Positions 19,389 to 30,481 are shown, counted from the first letter of the stretch. The stretch: 34,676 nt of DNA from Saccoglossus kowalevskii (GCF_000003605.2 NW_003148629.1:1-34676); one strand, 5' to 3'. Notes: generated by a model from the sequence alone, not told the origin. Made by a program: numbers and translations.

Positions 19389-19760
19389 AGTTGACAAGTA
19401 AATACCTTAACAAAATTTTGACAAATTGATCTTGTGTGTTTTATTAAAAACAAGTGTCAAGTAAATTGCATGATTTGTTTACATCACGGAGTAGAATTGA
19501 ATATATCTGCGTGTGGCTGATACGCGATTCTGGAAACAGCCGAATGACAGTTATACTGGATTTTGATGCGAAATTACCATTTAAATGGCCACCATTCTGT
19601 CATTTTGAGTGGATTATGGAAACAAACTTGTGCATTTGTGCAAACTGTGTCTGTTAAGGGTTAATTCTATTTAGTACAAGCATGTCCGAGACACAGATGC
19701 GGATGGACGTTGAATCAGCAAGTCAGGGTCTTTCGGTTATTCCTGAAGGGGTTTTAAACG

Positions 19761-19844
19761 TACCCCTGGTGGGACTCGAACCCACAATCTTCGGTTGACT
19801 TCACATGTAGGAGACCGACACCTTATCCATTAGGTCACAGAGGC
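19761..19844 (-). tRNA. tRNA-Arg(CCU) with A10-U25 pair
   Basis: G10A and C25U occur together and restore the D-stem pair as A-U. GTG intron; only TTT after the gene; long flank. Confidence 0.84.
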
Positions 19845-19980
19845 AGTTGAAGTATAAATGCCGTAACACAATTTTGACAAATTGATCTTTTGTGTTTTAT
19901 TGAAAACAAGTGTCAAGTAGAATGCATGTTTTATTTTCATGACGGAGTAGAATTGAATAAATCTGAAAGGGACTTAAAAA

Positions 19981-20064
19981 TACCCCTGGTGGGACTCGAA
20001 CCCACAATCTTCGGTTAACTTCTCATGTAGGAGACTGACGCCTTATCCATTAGGCCACAGAGGC
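19981..20064 (-). tRNA. tRNA-Arg(CCU)
   Basis: Intron CATGAGAAGTT; G29A mismatch. Confidence 0.78.
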
Positions 20065-20200
20065 AGTTGAAGTATAAATGCCGTAACACAATGTTGACCA
20101 ATTTATCTTGTGTGTTTCATTGAAAACAAGTGTTAAGTAAAATGCATGTTTTATTTTCATGACGGAGTAGAATTGAATATATCTGAAATGGACTTAAAAA

Positions 20201-20284
20201 CACCCTTGGTGGGACTCGAACCCACAATCTTCGGTTGACTTCACATGTAGGAGACCGACGCCTTATCCATTAGGCCACAGAGGC
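20201..20284 (-). tRNA. tRNA-Arg(CCU)
   Basis: Discriminator G; C5-A68 mismatch; GTG intron. Confidence 0.82.
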
Positions 20285-20656
20285 AGTTGAAGTATAAATA
20301 CCTTAACACAATTTTGACAAATTGATCGTGTGTGTTATATTAAAAACAAGTGTCAAGTAAATTGCATGATTTGTTTTCATGACGGAGTAGAATTGAATAT
20401 ATCTGCGTGTGGTTGATACGCGATTCTGGAAACAGCCGAATGACAGTTATACTGGATTTTGATGCGAAATTACCATTTAAATGGCCACCATTCTGTCATT
20501 TTGAGTGGATTATGGAAAACAAATTTGTGCATTTGTGCAAACTGTGTCTGTGAAGGGTTAATGTATTCAGTACAAGCATGTCCGAGATACAGGTGCGGAT
20601 GGACGTTGAATCAGCAAATCAGGGTCTTTCGGCCATTCCTGAAGGAGTTTTAAAAA

Positions 20657-20740
20657 TACACCTGGTGGGACTCGAACCCACAATCTTCTGTTGACTTCTC
20701 ATGTAGGAGACCGATGCCTTATCCATTAGGCCACAGAGGC
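20657..20740 (-). tRNA. tRNA-Arg(CCU), damaged
   Basis: C3-U70 and G29-A41 mismatches, G26A; GAG intron, long flank. Confidence 0.67.
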
Positions 20741-20876
20741 AGTTGAAGTATAAATACATTAACACAATTTTGACAAATTGATCTTGTGTGTTTTATTGAA
20801 AACAAGTGTCAAGTAGAATGCATGTTTTATTTTCATGACGGAGTAGAATTGAATAAATCTGAAAGGGACTTAAAAA

Positions 20877-20960
20877 TACCACTGGTGGAACTCGAACCCA
20901 CAATCTTTGGTTGACTTCAAATGTAGGAGACCGACGCCTTATCCATTAGGCCACAGAGGC
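20877..20960 (-). tRNA. tRNA-Arg(CCU), chimeric copy
   Basis: Acceptor 3' strand and 3' flank match the 16167 type (U4-U69), while the rest (G53-U61, C28-A42, CATTTG intron) matches 18019. A recombination point lies inside the gene. Confidence 0.72.
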
Positions 20961-21096
20961 AGTTGACGAGTAAATACCTTAACACAATTTTGACAAATTT
21001 ATCTTGTGTGTTTCATTTAAAACAAGTGTCAAGTAGAATGCATGTTTTATTTTCATGACGGAGTAGAATTGAATATATCTGAAGGCGATTTAAAAA

Positions 21097-21148
21097 TACC
21101 CCTGGTGGAACTCGAACCCACAATCCTTATCCATTAGGCCACAGAGGC
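21097..21148 (-). pseudogene. tRNA-Arg pseudogene lacking anticodon arm
   Basis: Third copy of the 32-base deletion, offset 2858 from 18239. Confidence 0.9.
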
Positions 21149-21285
21149 AGTTGACGAGTAAATACCTAAACACAATTTTGACAAATTTATCTTGTGTGTT
21201 TTATTGATAACAAGTGTTAAGTAAAATGCATGTTTTATTTTCATGACGGAGTAGAATTGAATATATCTGAAAGGGACTTAAAAAA

Positions 21286-21369
21286 TACCCCTGGTGGGAC
21301 TCGAACCCACAATCTTCGGTTGACTTCACATGTAGGAGACCGACGCCTTATCCATTAGGCCACAGAGGC
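21286..21369 (-). tRNA. tRNA-Arg(CCU), consensus
   Basis: GTG intron, discriminator A, T6. Confidence 0.94.
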
Positions 21370-21505
21370 AGTTGACGAGTAAATACCTTAACACAAATTT
21401 GACAAATTTATCTTGTGTGTTTCATTGAAAACAAGTGTTAAGTAATATGCATGTTTTATTTTCATGACGGAGTAGAATTGAATATATCTGAAAGGGACTT
21501 AAAAA

Positions 21506-21589
21506 TACCCCTGGTGGGACTCGAACCCACAATCTTCGGTTGACTTCACATGTAGGAGTCCGACGCCTTATCCATTAGGCCACAGAAGC
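21506..21589 (-). tRNA. tRNA-Arg(CCU)
   Basis: U31A and C3U; GTG intron. Confidence 0.82.
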
Positions 21590-21961
21590 AGTTAACATGT
21601 AAATACCTTAACACAATTTTGACAAATTGATCTTGTGTGTTTTATTAAAATCAAGTGTCAAGTAAATTGCATGTTTTGTTTTCATGACGGAGTAGAATTG
21701 AATATATCTGCGTGTGGTTGATACGCGATTCTGGAAACAGCCGAATGACAGTTATACTGGATTTTGATGCGAAATTACCATTTAAATGGCCACCATTCTG
21801 TCATTTTGAGTGGATTATGGAAAACAAATTTGTGCATTTGTGCAAACTGTGTCTGTGAAGGGTTAATGTATTCAGTACAAGCATGTCCGAGATACAGGTG
21901 CGGATGGACGTTGAATCAGCAAATCAGGGTCTTTCGGCCATTCCTGAAGGAGTTTTAAAAA

Positions 21962-22045
21962 TACACCTGGTGGGACTCGAACCCACAATCTTCTGTTGAC
22001 TTCTCATGTAGGAGACCGATGCCTTATCCATTAGGCCACAGAGGC
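21962..22045 (-). tRNA. tRNA-Arg(CCU), damaged
   Basis: Same lesions as 20657; GAG intron, long flank. Confidence 0.67.
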
Positions 22046-22181
22046 AGTTGAAGTATAAATACATTAACACAATTTTGACAAATTGATCTTGTGTGTTTTA
22101 TTGAAAACAAGTGTCAAGTAGAATGCATGTTTTATTTTCATGACGGAGTAGAATTGAATAAATCTGAAAGGGACTTAAAAA

Positions 22182-22265
22182 TACCACTGGTGGGACTCGA
22201 ACCCACAATCTTCGGTTGACTTCACATGTAGGAGACCGACGCCTTATCCATTAGGCCACAGAGGC
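22182..22265 (-). tRNA. tRNA-Arg(CCU)
   Basis: U4-U69 mismatch; GTG intron. Confidence 0.82.
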
Positions 22266-22643
22266 AGTTGACATTTAAATACCTTAACACAATTTTGACA
22301 AATTGATCTTGTGTGTTTTATTAAAAACAAGTGTCAAGTGTCAAGTAAATTGCATGATTTGTTTTCATGACTGAGTAGAATTGAATATATCTGCGTGTGG
22401 CTGATACGCGATTCTGGAAACAGCCGAATGACAGTTATACTGGATTTTGATGCGAAATTACCATTTAAATGGCCACCATTCTGTCATTTTGAGTGGATTA
22501 TGGAAACAAACTTGTGCATTTGTGCAAACTGTGTCTGTGAAGGGTTAATGTATTCAGTACAAGAATGTACGAGATACAGGTGCGGATAGACGTTGAATCA
22601 GCAAATCAGGGTCTTTCGGCCATTCCTGAAGGAGTTTTAAAAA

Positions 22644-22725
22644 TACCCCTGTTGGGACTCGAACCCACAATCTTCGGTTGACTTCTCATGTAGAGACCAA
22701 CGCCTTATCCATTAGCCACAGAGGC
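22644..22725 (-). pseudogene. tRNA-Arg locus with a base missing from the anticodon, 82 bases
   Basis: One C is lost from the anticodon region and one base from the D stem; G49-A65 mismatch, C28U. GAG intron, long flank. One-base losses continue into the next spacer, so sequence error is possible. Confidence 0.6.
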
Positions 22726-22862
22726 AGTTGAAGTATAAATGCCGTAACACAATTTTGACAATTTATCTTGTGTGTTTTATTGAAAACAAGTGTTAAGTAA
22801 AATGCATGTTTTATTTTCATGATGGAGTAGAATGAATAATATCTGAAAGGGACTTAAAAAAA

Positions 22863-22945
22863 TACCCCTGGTAGGACTCGAACCCACAATCTTCGGTTGA
22901 CTTCACATGTAGGAGACCGACGCCTATCCATTAGGCCACAGAGGC
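22863..22945 (-). tRNA. tRNA-Arg(CCU), 83 bases
   Basis: One D-loop base lost; G51-U63 wobble; GTG intron, T7. Confidence 0.7.
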
Positions 22946-23081
22946 AGTTGAAGTATAAATGCCGTAACACAATTTTGACAATTTTATCTTGTGTGTTTCA
23001 TTGAAAACAAGTGTTAAGTAAAATGCATGTTTTATTTTCATGACGGAGTAGAATTGAATATATCTGAAAGGGACTTAAAAA

Positions 23082-23165
23082 CACCCCTGGTGGGACTCGA
23101 ACCCACAATCTTCGGTTGAATTCACATGTAGGAGACCGACGCCTTATCCATTAGGCCACAGAGGC
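23082..23165 (-). tRNA. tRNA-Arg(CCU)
   Basis: Discriminator G; CATGTGAATTC intron; stems consensus. Confidence 0.91.
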
Positions 23166-23302
23166 AGTTGACGAGTAAATACCTTAACACAATTTTGACA
23201 AATTTATCTTGTGTGTTTTATTGATAACAAGTGTTAAGTAAAATGCATGTTTTATTTTCATGACGGAGTAGAATTGAATATATCTGAAAGGGACTTAAAA
23301 AA

Positions 23303-23386
23303 TACCCCTGGTGGGACTCGAACCCACAATCTTCGGTTGACTTCACATGTAGGAGACCGACGCCTTATCCATTAGGCCACAGAGGC
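23303..23386 (-). tRNA. tRNA-Arg(CCU), consensus
   Basis: GTG intron, T6. Confidence 0.94.
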
Positions 23387-23522
23387 AGTTGACGAGTAAA
23401 TACCTTAACACAAATTTGACAAATTTATCTTGTGTGTTTCATTGAAAACAAGTGTTAAGTAAAATGCATGTTTTATTTTCATGACGGAGTAGAATTGAAT
23501 ATATCTGAAAGGGACTTAAAAA

Positions 23523-23606
23523 CACCCCTGGTGGGACTCGAACCCACAATCTTCGGTTGAATTCACATGTAGGAGACCGACGCCTTATCCATTAGGCCAC
23601 AGAGGC
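23523..23606 (-). tRNA. tRNA-Arg(CCU)
   Basis: Discriminator G; CATGTGAATTC intron. Confidence 0.91.
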
Positions 23607-23977
23607 AGTTGACAAGTAAATACCTTAACACAATTTTGACAAATTGATCTTGTGTGTTTTATTAAAAACAAGTGGCAAGTAAATTGCATGATTTGTTTTC
23701 ATGACGGAGTAGAATTGAATATATCTGCGTGTGGCTGATACGCGATTCTGGAAACAGCCTAATGACAGTTATACTGGATTTTGATGCGAAATTACCATTT
23801 AAATGGCCACCATTCTGTCATTTTGAGTGGATTATGGAAACAAACTTGTGCATTTGTGCAAACTGTGTCTGTGAAGGGTTAATGTATTCAGTACAAGAAT
23901 GTACGAGATACAGGTGCGGATAGACGTTGAATCAGCAAATCAGGGTCTTTCGGCCATTCCTGAAGGGGTTTTAAAAA

Positions 23978-24061
23978 TACCCCTGGTGGGACTCGAACCC
24001 ACAATCTTCGGTTGACTTCTCATGTAGGAGACCGACGCCTTATCCATTAGGTCACAGAAGC
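23978..24061 (-). tRNA. tRNA-Arg(CCU)
   Basis: G10A mismatch, C3U wobble; GAG intron, long flank. Confidence 0.82.
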
Positions 24062-24197
24062 AGTTGAAGTATAAATGCTGTAACACAATTTTGACAAATT
24101 GATCTTGTGTGTTTTATTGAAAACAAGTGTCAAGTAGAATGCATGTTTTATTTTCACGACGGAGTAGAATTGAATAAATCTGAAAGGGACTTAAAAA

Positions 24198-24281
24198 TAC
24201 CCCTGGTGGGACTCGAACCCACAATCTTCGGTTGACTTCACATGTAGGAGACCGACGCCTTATCCATTAGGCCACAGAGGC
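24198..24281 (-). tRNA. tRNA-Arg(CCU), consensus
   Basis: GTG intron, T5. Confidence 0.94.
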
Positions 24282-24658
24282 AGTTGACATTTAAATACCT
24301 TAACACAATTTTGACAAATTGATCTTGTGTGTTTTATTAAAAACAAGTGTCAAGTGTCAAGTAAATTGCATGATTTGTTTTCATGACGGAGTAGAATTGA
24401 ATATATCTGCGTGTGGCTGATACGCGATTCTGGAAACAGCCGAATGACAGTTATACTGGATTTTGATGCGAAATTACCATTTAAATGGCCACCATTCTGT
24501 CATTTTGAGTGGATTATGGAAACAAACTTGTGCATTTGTGCAAACTGTGTCTGTGAAGGGTTAATGTATTCAGTACAAGAATGTACGAGATACAGGTGCG
24601 GATAGACGTTGAATCAGCAAATCAGGGTCTTTCGGCCATCCTGAAGGAGTTTTAAAAA

Positions 24659-24745
24659 TACCCCTGGTGATACTCGAACCCACAATCTTCGGTTGACTTC
24701 TCATGTAGGAGACCGACCCCTTTATCCCATTAGGGCCACAGAGGC
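24659..24745 (-). tRNA. tRNA-Arg(CCU) with indels, 87 bases
   Basis: T stem GTGGG/ATCAC loses the G53-C61 pair and the B-box end; three extra homopolymer bases lie in the D region, plus C25G. GAG intron, long flank. Confidence 0.5.
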
Positions 24746-24882
24746 AGTTGACGAGTAAATACCTTTAACACAATTTTGACAAATTTATCTTGTGTGTTTC
24801 ATTTAAAACAAGTGTCAAGTAGAATGCATGTTTTATTTTCATGACGGAGTAGAATTGAATATATCTGAAAGGGACTTAAAAA

Positions 24883-24966
24883 TACCCCTGGTGGGACTCG
24901 AACCCACAATCTTCGGTTGACTTCACATATAGGAGACCGACGCCTTATCCATTAGGCCACAGAGGC
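24883..24966 (-). tRNA. tRNA-Arg(CCU)
   Basis: Intron TATGTGAAGTC (first intron base C to T); stems consensus. Confidence 0.9.
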
Positions 24967-25103
24967 AGTTGACAAGTAAATACCTTAACACAATTTTGAC
25001 AAATTTATCTTGTGTGTTTTATTGATAACAAGTGTTAAGTAAAATGCATGTTTTATTTTCATGACGGAGTAGAATTGAATATATCTGAAAGGGACTTAAA
25101 AAA

Positions 25104-25187
25104 TACCCCTGGTGATACTCGAACCCACAATCTTCGGTTGACTTCTCATGTAGGAGACCGACGCCTTATCCATTAGGCCACAGAGGC
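25104..25187 (-). tRNA. tRNA-Arg(CCU), T-stem variant
   Basis: T stem GTGGG/ATCAC, B box ending GTAT. GAG intron, T6. Confidence 0.7.
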
Positions 25188-25323
25188 AGTTGAAGTATAA
25201 ATGCCGTAACACAATTTTGACAAATTTATCTTGTGTGTTTCATTGAAAACAAGTGTTAAGTAAAATGCATGTTTTATTTTCATGACGGAGTAGAATTGAA
25301 TATATCTGAAAGGGACTTAAAAA

Positions 25324-25407
25324 CACCCCTGGTGGGACTCGAACCCACAATCTTCGGTTGAATTCACATGTAGGAGACCGACGCCTTATCCATTAGGCCA
25401 CAGAGGC
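25324..25407 (-). tRNA. tRNA-Arg(CCU)
   Basis: Discriminator G; CATGTGAATTC intron. Confidence 0.91.
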
Positions 25408-25778
25408 AGTTGACAAGTAAATACCTTAACACAATTTTGACAAATTGATCTTGTGTGTTTTATTAAAAACAAGTGGCAAGTAAATTGCATGATTTGTTTT
25501 CATGACGGAGTAGAATTGAATATATCTGCGTGTGGCTGATATGCGATTCTAGAAACAGCCGAATGACAGTTATACTGGATTTTGATGCGAAATTACCATT
25601 TAAATGGCCACCATTCTGTCATTTTGAGTGGATTATGGAAACAAACTTGTGCATTTGTGCAAACTGTGTCTGTGAAGGGTTAATGTATTCAGTACAAGAA
25701 TGTACGAGATACAGGTGCGGATAGACGTTGAATCAGCAAATCAGGGTCTTTCGGCCATTCCTGAAGGAGTTTTAAAAA

Positions 25779-25862
25779 TACCCCTGGTGATACTCGAACC
25801 CACAATCTTCGGTTGACTTCTCATGTAGGAGACCGACCCCTTATCCATTAGGCCACAGAGGC
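25779..25862 (-). tRNA. tRNA-Arg(CCU), T-stem variant
   Basis: T stem GTGGG/ATCAC and C25G in the D stem; GAG intron, long flank. Confidence 0.65.
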
Positions 25863-25998
25863 AGTTGACGAGTAAATACCTTAACACAATTTTGACAAAT
25901 TTATCTTGTGTGTTTCATGAAAACAAGTGTTAAGTAAAATGCATGTTTTATTTTCATGACGGAGTAGAATTGAATATATCTGAAAGGGACTTAAAAAA

Positions 25999-26082
25999 TA
26001 CACCTGGTGGGACTCAAACCCACAATCTTCGGTTGACTTCGCATGTAGGAGACCGACGCCTTATCCATTAGGCCACAGAGGC
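25999..26082 (-). tRNA. tRNA-Arg(CCU)
   Basis: C56U in the T loop and B box, C3-U70 mismatch, intron CATGCGAAGTC, T6. Confidence 0.68.
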
Positions 26083-26219
26083 AGTTGACAAGTAAATACC
26101 TTAACACAATTTTGACAAATTTATCTTGTGTGTTTTATTGATAACAAGTGTTAAGTAAAATGCATGTTTTATTTTCATGACGGAGTAGAATTGAATATAT
26201 CTGAAAGGGACTTAAAAAA

Positions 26220-26303
26220 TACCCCTGGTGGGACTCGAACCCACAATCTTCGGTTGACTTCACATGTAGGAGACCGACGCCTTATCCATTAGGCCTCAGA
26301 GGC
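26220..26303 (-). tRNA. tRNA-Arg(CCU)
   Basis: U8A at a near-invariant position and at the first A-box base; GTG intron, T6. Confidence 0.78.
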
Positions 26304-26675
26304 AGTTGAAGTATAAATGCCGTAACACAATTTTGACAAATTGATCTTGTGTGTTTTATTAAAATCAAGTGTCAAGTAAATTGCATGTTTTGTTTTCATG
26401 ACGGAGTAGAATTGAATATATCTGCATGTGGCTGATACGCGATTCTGGAAACAGCCGAATGACAGTTATACTGGATTTTGATGCGAAATTACCATTTAAA
26501 TGGCCACCATTCTGTCATTTTGAGTGGATTATGGAAAACAAACTTGTGCATTTGTGCAAACTGTGTCTGTGAAAGGTTAATGTATTCAGTACAAGCATGT
26601 CCGAGATACAGGTGCGGATGGACGTTGAATCAGCAAGTCAAGGTCTTTCGGCTATTCCTGAAGGGGTTTTAAAAA

Positions 26676-26759
26676 TACCCCTGGTGGGACTCGAACCCAC
26701 AATCTTCGGTTGACTTCACATGTAGGAGACCGACGCCTTATCCATTAGGCCACAGAGAC
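26676..26759 (-). tRNA. tRNA-Arg(CCU)
   Basis: C2U wobble; GTG intron with long flank. Confidence 0.9.
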
Positions 26760-26896
26760 AGTTGAAGTGTAAATGCCTTAACACAATTTTGACAAATTTA
26801 TCTTGTGTGTTTTATTGAAAACAAGTGTCAAGTAAAATGCATGTTTTATTTTCATGACAGAGAAGAATTGAATATATCTGAAAGGGACTTAAAAAA

Positions 26897-26980
26897 TACC
26901 CCTGGTGGGACTCGAACCCACAATCTTCGGTTGACTTCACATGTAGGAGACCGACGCCTTATCCATTAGGCCACAGAGGC
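26897..26980 (-). tRNA. tRNA-Arg(CCU), consensus
   Basis: GTG intron, T6. Confidence 0.94.
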
Positions 26981-27016
26981 AGTTAACATGTAAATACCTT
27001 AACACAATTTTGACAA

Positions 27017-27572
27017 ATTGATCTTGTGTGTTTTATTAAAATCAAGTGTCAAGTAAATTGCATGTTTTGTTTTCATGACGGAGTAGAATTGAATATATCT
27101 GCATGTGGCTGATACGCGATTCTGGAAACAGCCGAATGACAGTTATACTGGATTTTGATGCGAAATTACCATTTAAATGGCCACCATTCTGTCATTTTGA
27201 GTGGATTATGGAAAACAAACTTGTGCATTTGTGCAAACTGTGTCTGTGAAAGGTTAATGTATTCAGTACAAGCATGTCCGAGATACAGGTGCGGATGGAC
27301 GTTGAATCAGCAAGTCAAGGTCTTTCGGCTATTCCTGAAGGGGTTTTAAAAATACCCCTGGTGGGACTCGAACCCACAATCTTCGGTTGACTTCACATGT
27401 AGGAGACCGACGCCTTATCCATTAGGCCACAGAGACAGTTGAAGTGTAAATGCCTTAACACAATTTTGACAAATTTATCTTGTGTGTTTTATTGAAAACA
27501 AGTGTCAAGTAAAATGCATGTTTTATTTTCATGACAGAGAAGAATTGAATATATCTGAATGGGATTTAAAAA
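27017..27572. repeat. Two-unit tandem duplication, period 677
   Basis: Repeats 26340-26895 nearly exactly, including the CTGCATGTGG insert border, the C2U acceptor change and the ATGACAGAGAAG spacer variant. Confidence 0.85.
27353..27436 (-). tRNA. tRNA-Arg(CCU)
   Basis: C2U wobble; duplicate of 26676; long flank. Confidence 0.9.
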
Positions 27573-27656
27573 TACCCCTGGTGGGACTCGAACCCACAAT
27601 CTTCGGTTGACTTCACATGTAGGAGACCGACGCATTATCCATTAGGCCACAGAGGT
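27573..27656 (-). tRNA. tRNA-Arg(CCU)
   Basis: G1A turns the 1-72 wobble into A-U; G23U opens a D-stem pair; GTG intron. Confidence 0.8.
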
Positions 27657-28029
27657 AGTTGACATGTAATTACCTTGACACAATTTTGACAAATTTATCT
27701 TGTGTGTTTTATTGAAAACAAGTGTCAAGTAAATTGCATGTTTTGTTTTCATGACGGAGTAGAATTCAATATATATGCGTGTGGCTTTTACGCGATTCTG
27801 AAAACAGCATAATGACAGATATACGTGATTTTGACGCGTAATTACTATTTAAATGGCCACAATTCTGTCATTTTGAGTTGGATTATGGGAAACAAACTTG
27901 TGCATTTGTGGAAACTGTGTCTGTGAAGTGTGAATGCATTCAGTACAGGCATGTCCGAGATACAGATGCGGATGAACGTTGAACCAACAAGTCAGGGTCT
28001 TTCGGCCATTCCTGAAGGGGTTTTAAAAA

Positions 28030-28112
28030 AACCCTGGTGGGACTCGAACCCACAATCTTCGGTTGACTTCTCATGTAGGAGACCGACGCCTTATCCATTA
28101 GGCCACGGAGAC
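28030..28112 (-). tRNA. tRNA-Arg(CCU), diverged copy, 83 bases
   Basis: One C lost from the acceptor 3' strand, so it runs into a T7 stretch; acceptor 5' strand GTCTCCG. GAG intron. Its long flank is the most diverged in the window. Confidence 0.62.
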
Positions 28113-28484
28113 ACTTAAAGTATATATGCCGTAACACAATTTTGACAAATTGATCTTGTGTGTTTTATTAAAAACAAGTGTCAAGTAAATTGCATGTTTT
28201 GTTTTCATTACGGAGTAGAATTGAATATATCTGCATGTGGCTGATACGCGATTCTGGAAACAGCCGAATGACAGTTATACTGGATTTTGATGCGAAATTA
28301 CCATTTAAATGGCCACCATTCTGTCATTTTGAGTGGATTATGGAAAACAAACTTGTGCATTTGTGCAAACTGTGTCTGTGAAAGGTTAATGTATTCAGTA
28401 CAAGCATGTCCGAGATACAGGTGCGGAAGGACGTTGAATCAGCAAGTCAAGGTCTTTCGGCTATTCCTGAAGGGGTTTTAAAAA

Positions 28485-28568
28485 TACCCCTGGTGGGACT
28501 CGAACCCACAATCTTCGATTGACTTCTCATGTAGGAGACCAACGCCTTATCCATTAGGCCATAGAGGC
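28485..28568 (-). tRNA. tRNA-Arg(CCU)
   Basis: G7A mismatch, C28U and C40U wobbles; GAG intron, long flank. Confidence 0.77.
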
Positions 28569-28703
28569 AGTTGACATGTAATTACCTTAACACAATTTTG
28601 ACAAATTGATCTTGTGTGTTTTATTGAAAACAAGTGTCAAGTAGAATGCATGTTTTATTTTCATGACGGAGTAGAATTGAATATATCGAAGGCGATTTAA
28701 AAA

Positions 28704-28787
28704 TACCCCTGGTGGAACTCGAACCCACAATCTTAGGTTGACTTCACATGTAGGAGACCGACGCCTTATCCATTAGGCCACAGAGGC
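28704..28787 (-). tRNA. tRNA-Arg(CCU)
   Basis: C28-U42 mismatch, G53-U61; GTG intron. Confidence 0.78.
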
Positions 28788-28923
28788 AGTTGAAGTGTAA
28801 ATGCCTTAACACAATTTTGACAAATTTATCTTGTGTGTTTTATTGAAATCAAGTGTCAAGTTAAATGCATGTTTTATTTTCATGACAGAGAAGAATTGAA
28901 TATATCTGAAGGAGACTTAAAAA

Positions 28924-29007
28924 TACCCCTGGTGGGACTCGAACCCACAATCTTCGGTTGACTTCACATGTAGGAGACCGACGCCTTATCCATTAGGCCA
29001 CAGAGGC
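28924..29007 (-). tRNA. tRNA-Arg(CCU), consensus
   Basis: GTG intron, T5. Confidence 0.94.
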
Positions 29008-29378
29008 AGTTGACGATTAAATACCTTAACACAATTTTGACAAATTTATCTTGTGTGTTTTATTGAAAACAAGTGTCAAGTAGAATGCATGTTTTATTTT
29101 CATGACGGAGTAGAATTCAATATATCTGCGTGTGGCTGATATGCGATTCTGGAAACAGTCGAATGACAGTTATACTGGATTTTGATGCGAAATTACCATT
29201 TAAATGGCCACCATTCTGTCATTTTGAGTGGATTATGGAAACAAACTTGTGCATTTGTGCAAACTGTGTCTGTGAAGGGTTAATGTATTCAGTACAAGAA
29301 TGTACGAGATACAGGTGCGGATAGACGTTGAATCAGCAAATCAGGGTCTTTCGGCCATTCCTGAAGGAGTTTTAAAAA

Positions 29379-29462
29379 TACCCCTGGTGATACTCGAACC
29401 CACAATCTTCGGTTGACTTCTCATGTAGGAGACCGACCCCTTATCCATTAGGCCACAGAGGC
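29379..29462 (-). tRNA. tRNA-Arg(CCU), T-stem variant
   Basis: Duplicate of 25779 (offset 3600): GTGGG/ATCAC and C25G; GAG intron, long flank. Confidence 0.65.
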
Positions 29463-29599
29463 AGTTGACGAGTAAATACCTTAACACAATTTTGACAAAT
29501 TTATCTTGTGTGTTTCATTGAAAACAAGTGTTAAGTAAAATGCATGTTTTATTTTCATGACGGAGTAGAATTGAATATATCTGAAAGGGACTTAAAAAA

Positions 29600-29683
29600 T
29601 ACACCTGGTGGGACTCGAACCCACAATCTTCGGTTGACTTCGCATGTAGGAGACCGACGCCTTATCCATTAGGCCACAGAGGC
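29600..29683 (-). tRNA. tRNA-Arg(CCU)
   Basis: C3-U70 mismatch and CATGCGAAGTC intron; T loop intact, unlike its duplicate at 25999. Confidence 0.78.
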
Positions 29684-29820
29684 AGTTGACAAGTAAATAC
29701 CTTAACACAATTTTGACAAATTTATCTTGTGTGTTTTATTGATAACAAGTGTTAAGTAAAATGCATGTTTTATTTTCATGACGGAGTAGAATTGAATATA
29801 TCTGAAAGGGACTTAAAAAA

Positions 29821-29904
29821 TACCCCTGGTGGGACTCGAACCCACAATCTTCGGTTGACTTCACATGTAGGAGACCGACGCCTTATCCATTAGGCCTCAG
29901 AGGC
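29821..29904 (-). tRNA. tRNA-Arg(CCU)
   Basis: U8A as at 26220; GTG intron. Confidence 0.78.
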
Positions 29905-30040
29905 AGTTGAAGTATAAATGCCGTAACACAATTTTGACAAATTGATCTTGTGTGTTTCATTGAAAACAAGTGTTAAGTAAAATGCATGTTTTATTTTCAT
30001 GACGGAGTAGAATTGAGTATATCTGAAAGGGACTTAAAAA

Positions 30041-30124
30041 CACCCCTGGTGTGACTCGAACCCACAATCTTCGGTTGAATTCACATGTAGGAGACCGACG
30101 CCTTATCCATTAGGCCACAGAGGC
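30041..30124 (-). tRNA. tRNA-Arg(CCU)
   Basis: Discriminator G; C62A opens a T-stem pair; CATGTGAATTC intron. Confidence 0.78.
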
Positions 30125-30261
30125 AGTTGACAAGTAAATACCTTAACACAATTTTGACAAATTTATCTTGTGTGTTTTATTGATAACAAGTGTTAAGTAA
30201 AATGCATGTTTTATTTTCATGACGGAGTAGAATTGAATATATCTGAAAGGGACTTAAAAAA

Positions 30262-30345
30262 TACCCCTGGTGGGACTCGAACCCACAATCTTCGGTTGAC
30301 TTCACATGTAGGAGACCGACGCCTTATCCATTAGGCCACAGAGGC
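30262..30345 (-). tRNA. tRNA-Arg(CCU), consensus
   Basis: GTG intron, T6. Confidence 0.94.
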
Positions 30346-30481
30346 AGTTGAAGTATAAATGCCGTAACACAATTTTGACAAATTGATCTTGTGTGTTTCA
30401 TTGAAAACAAGTGTTAAGTAAAATGCATGTTTTATTTTCATGACGGAGTAGAATTGAATATATCTGAAAGGGACTTAAAAA

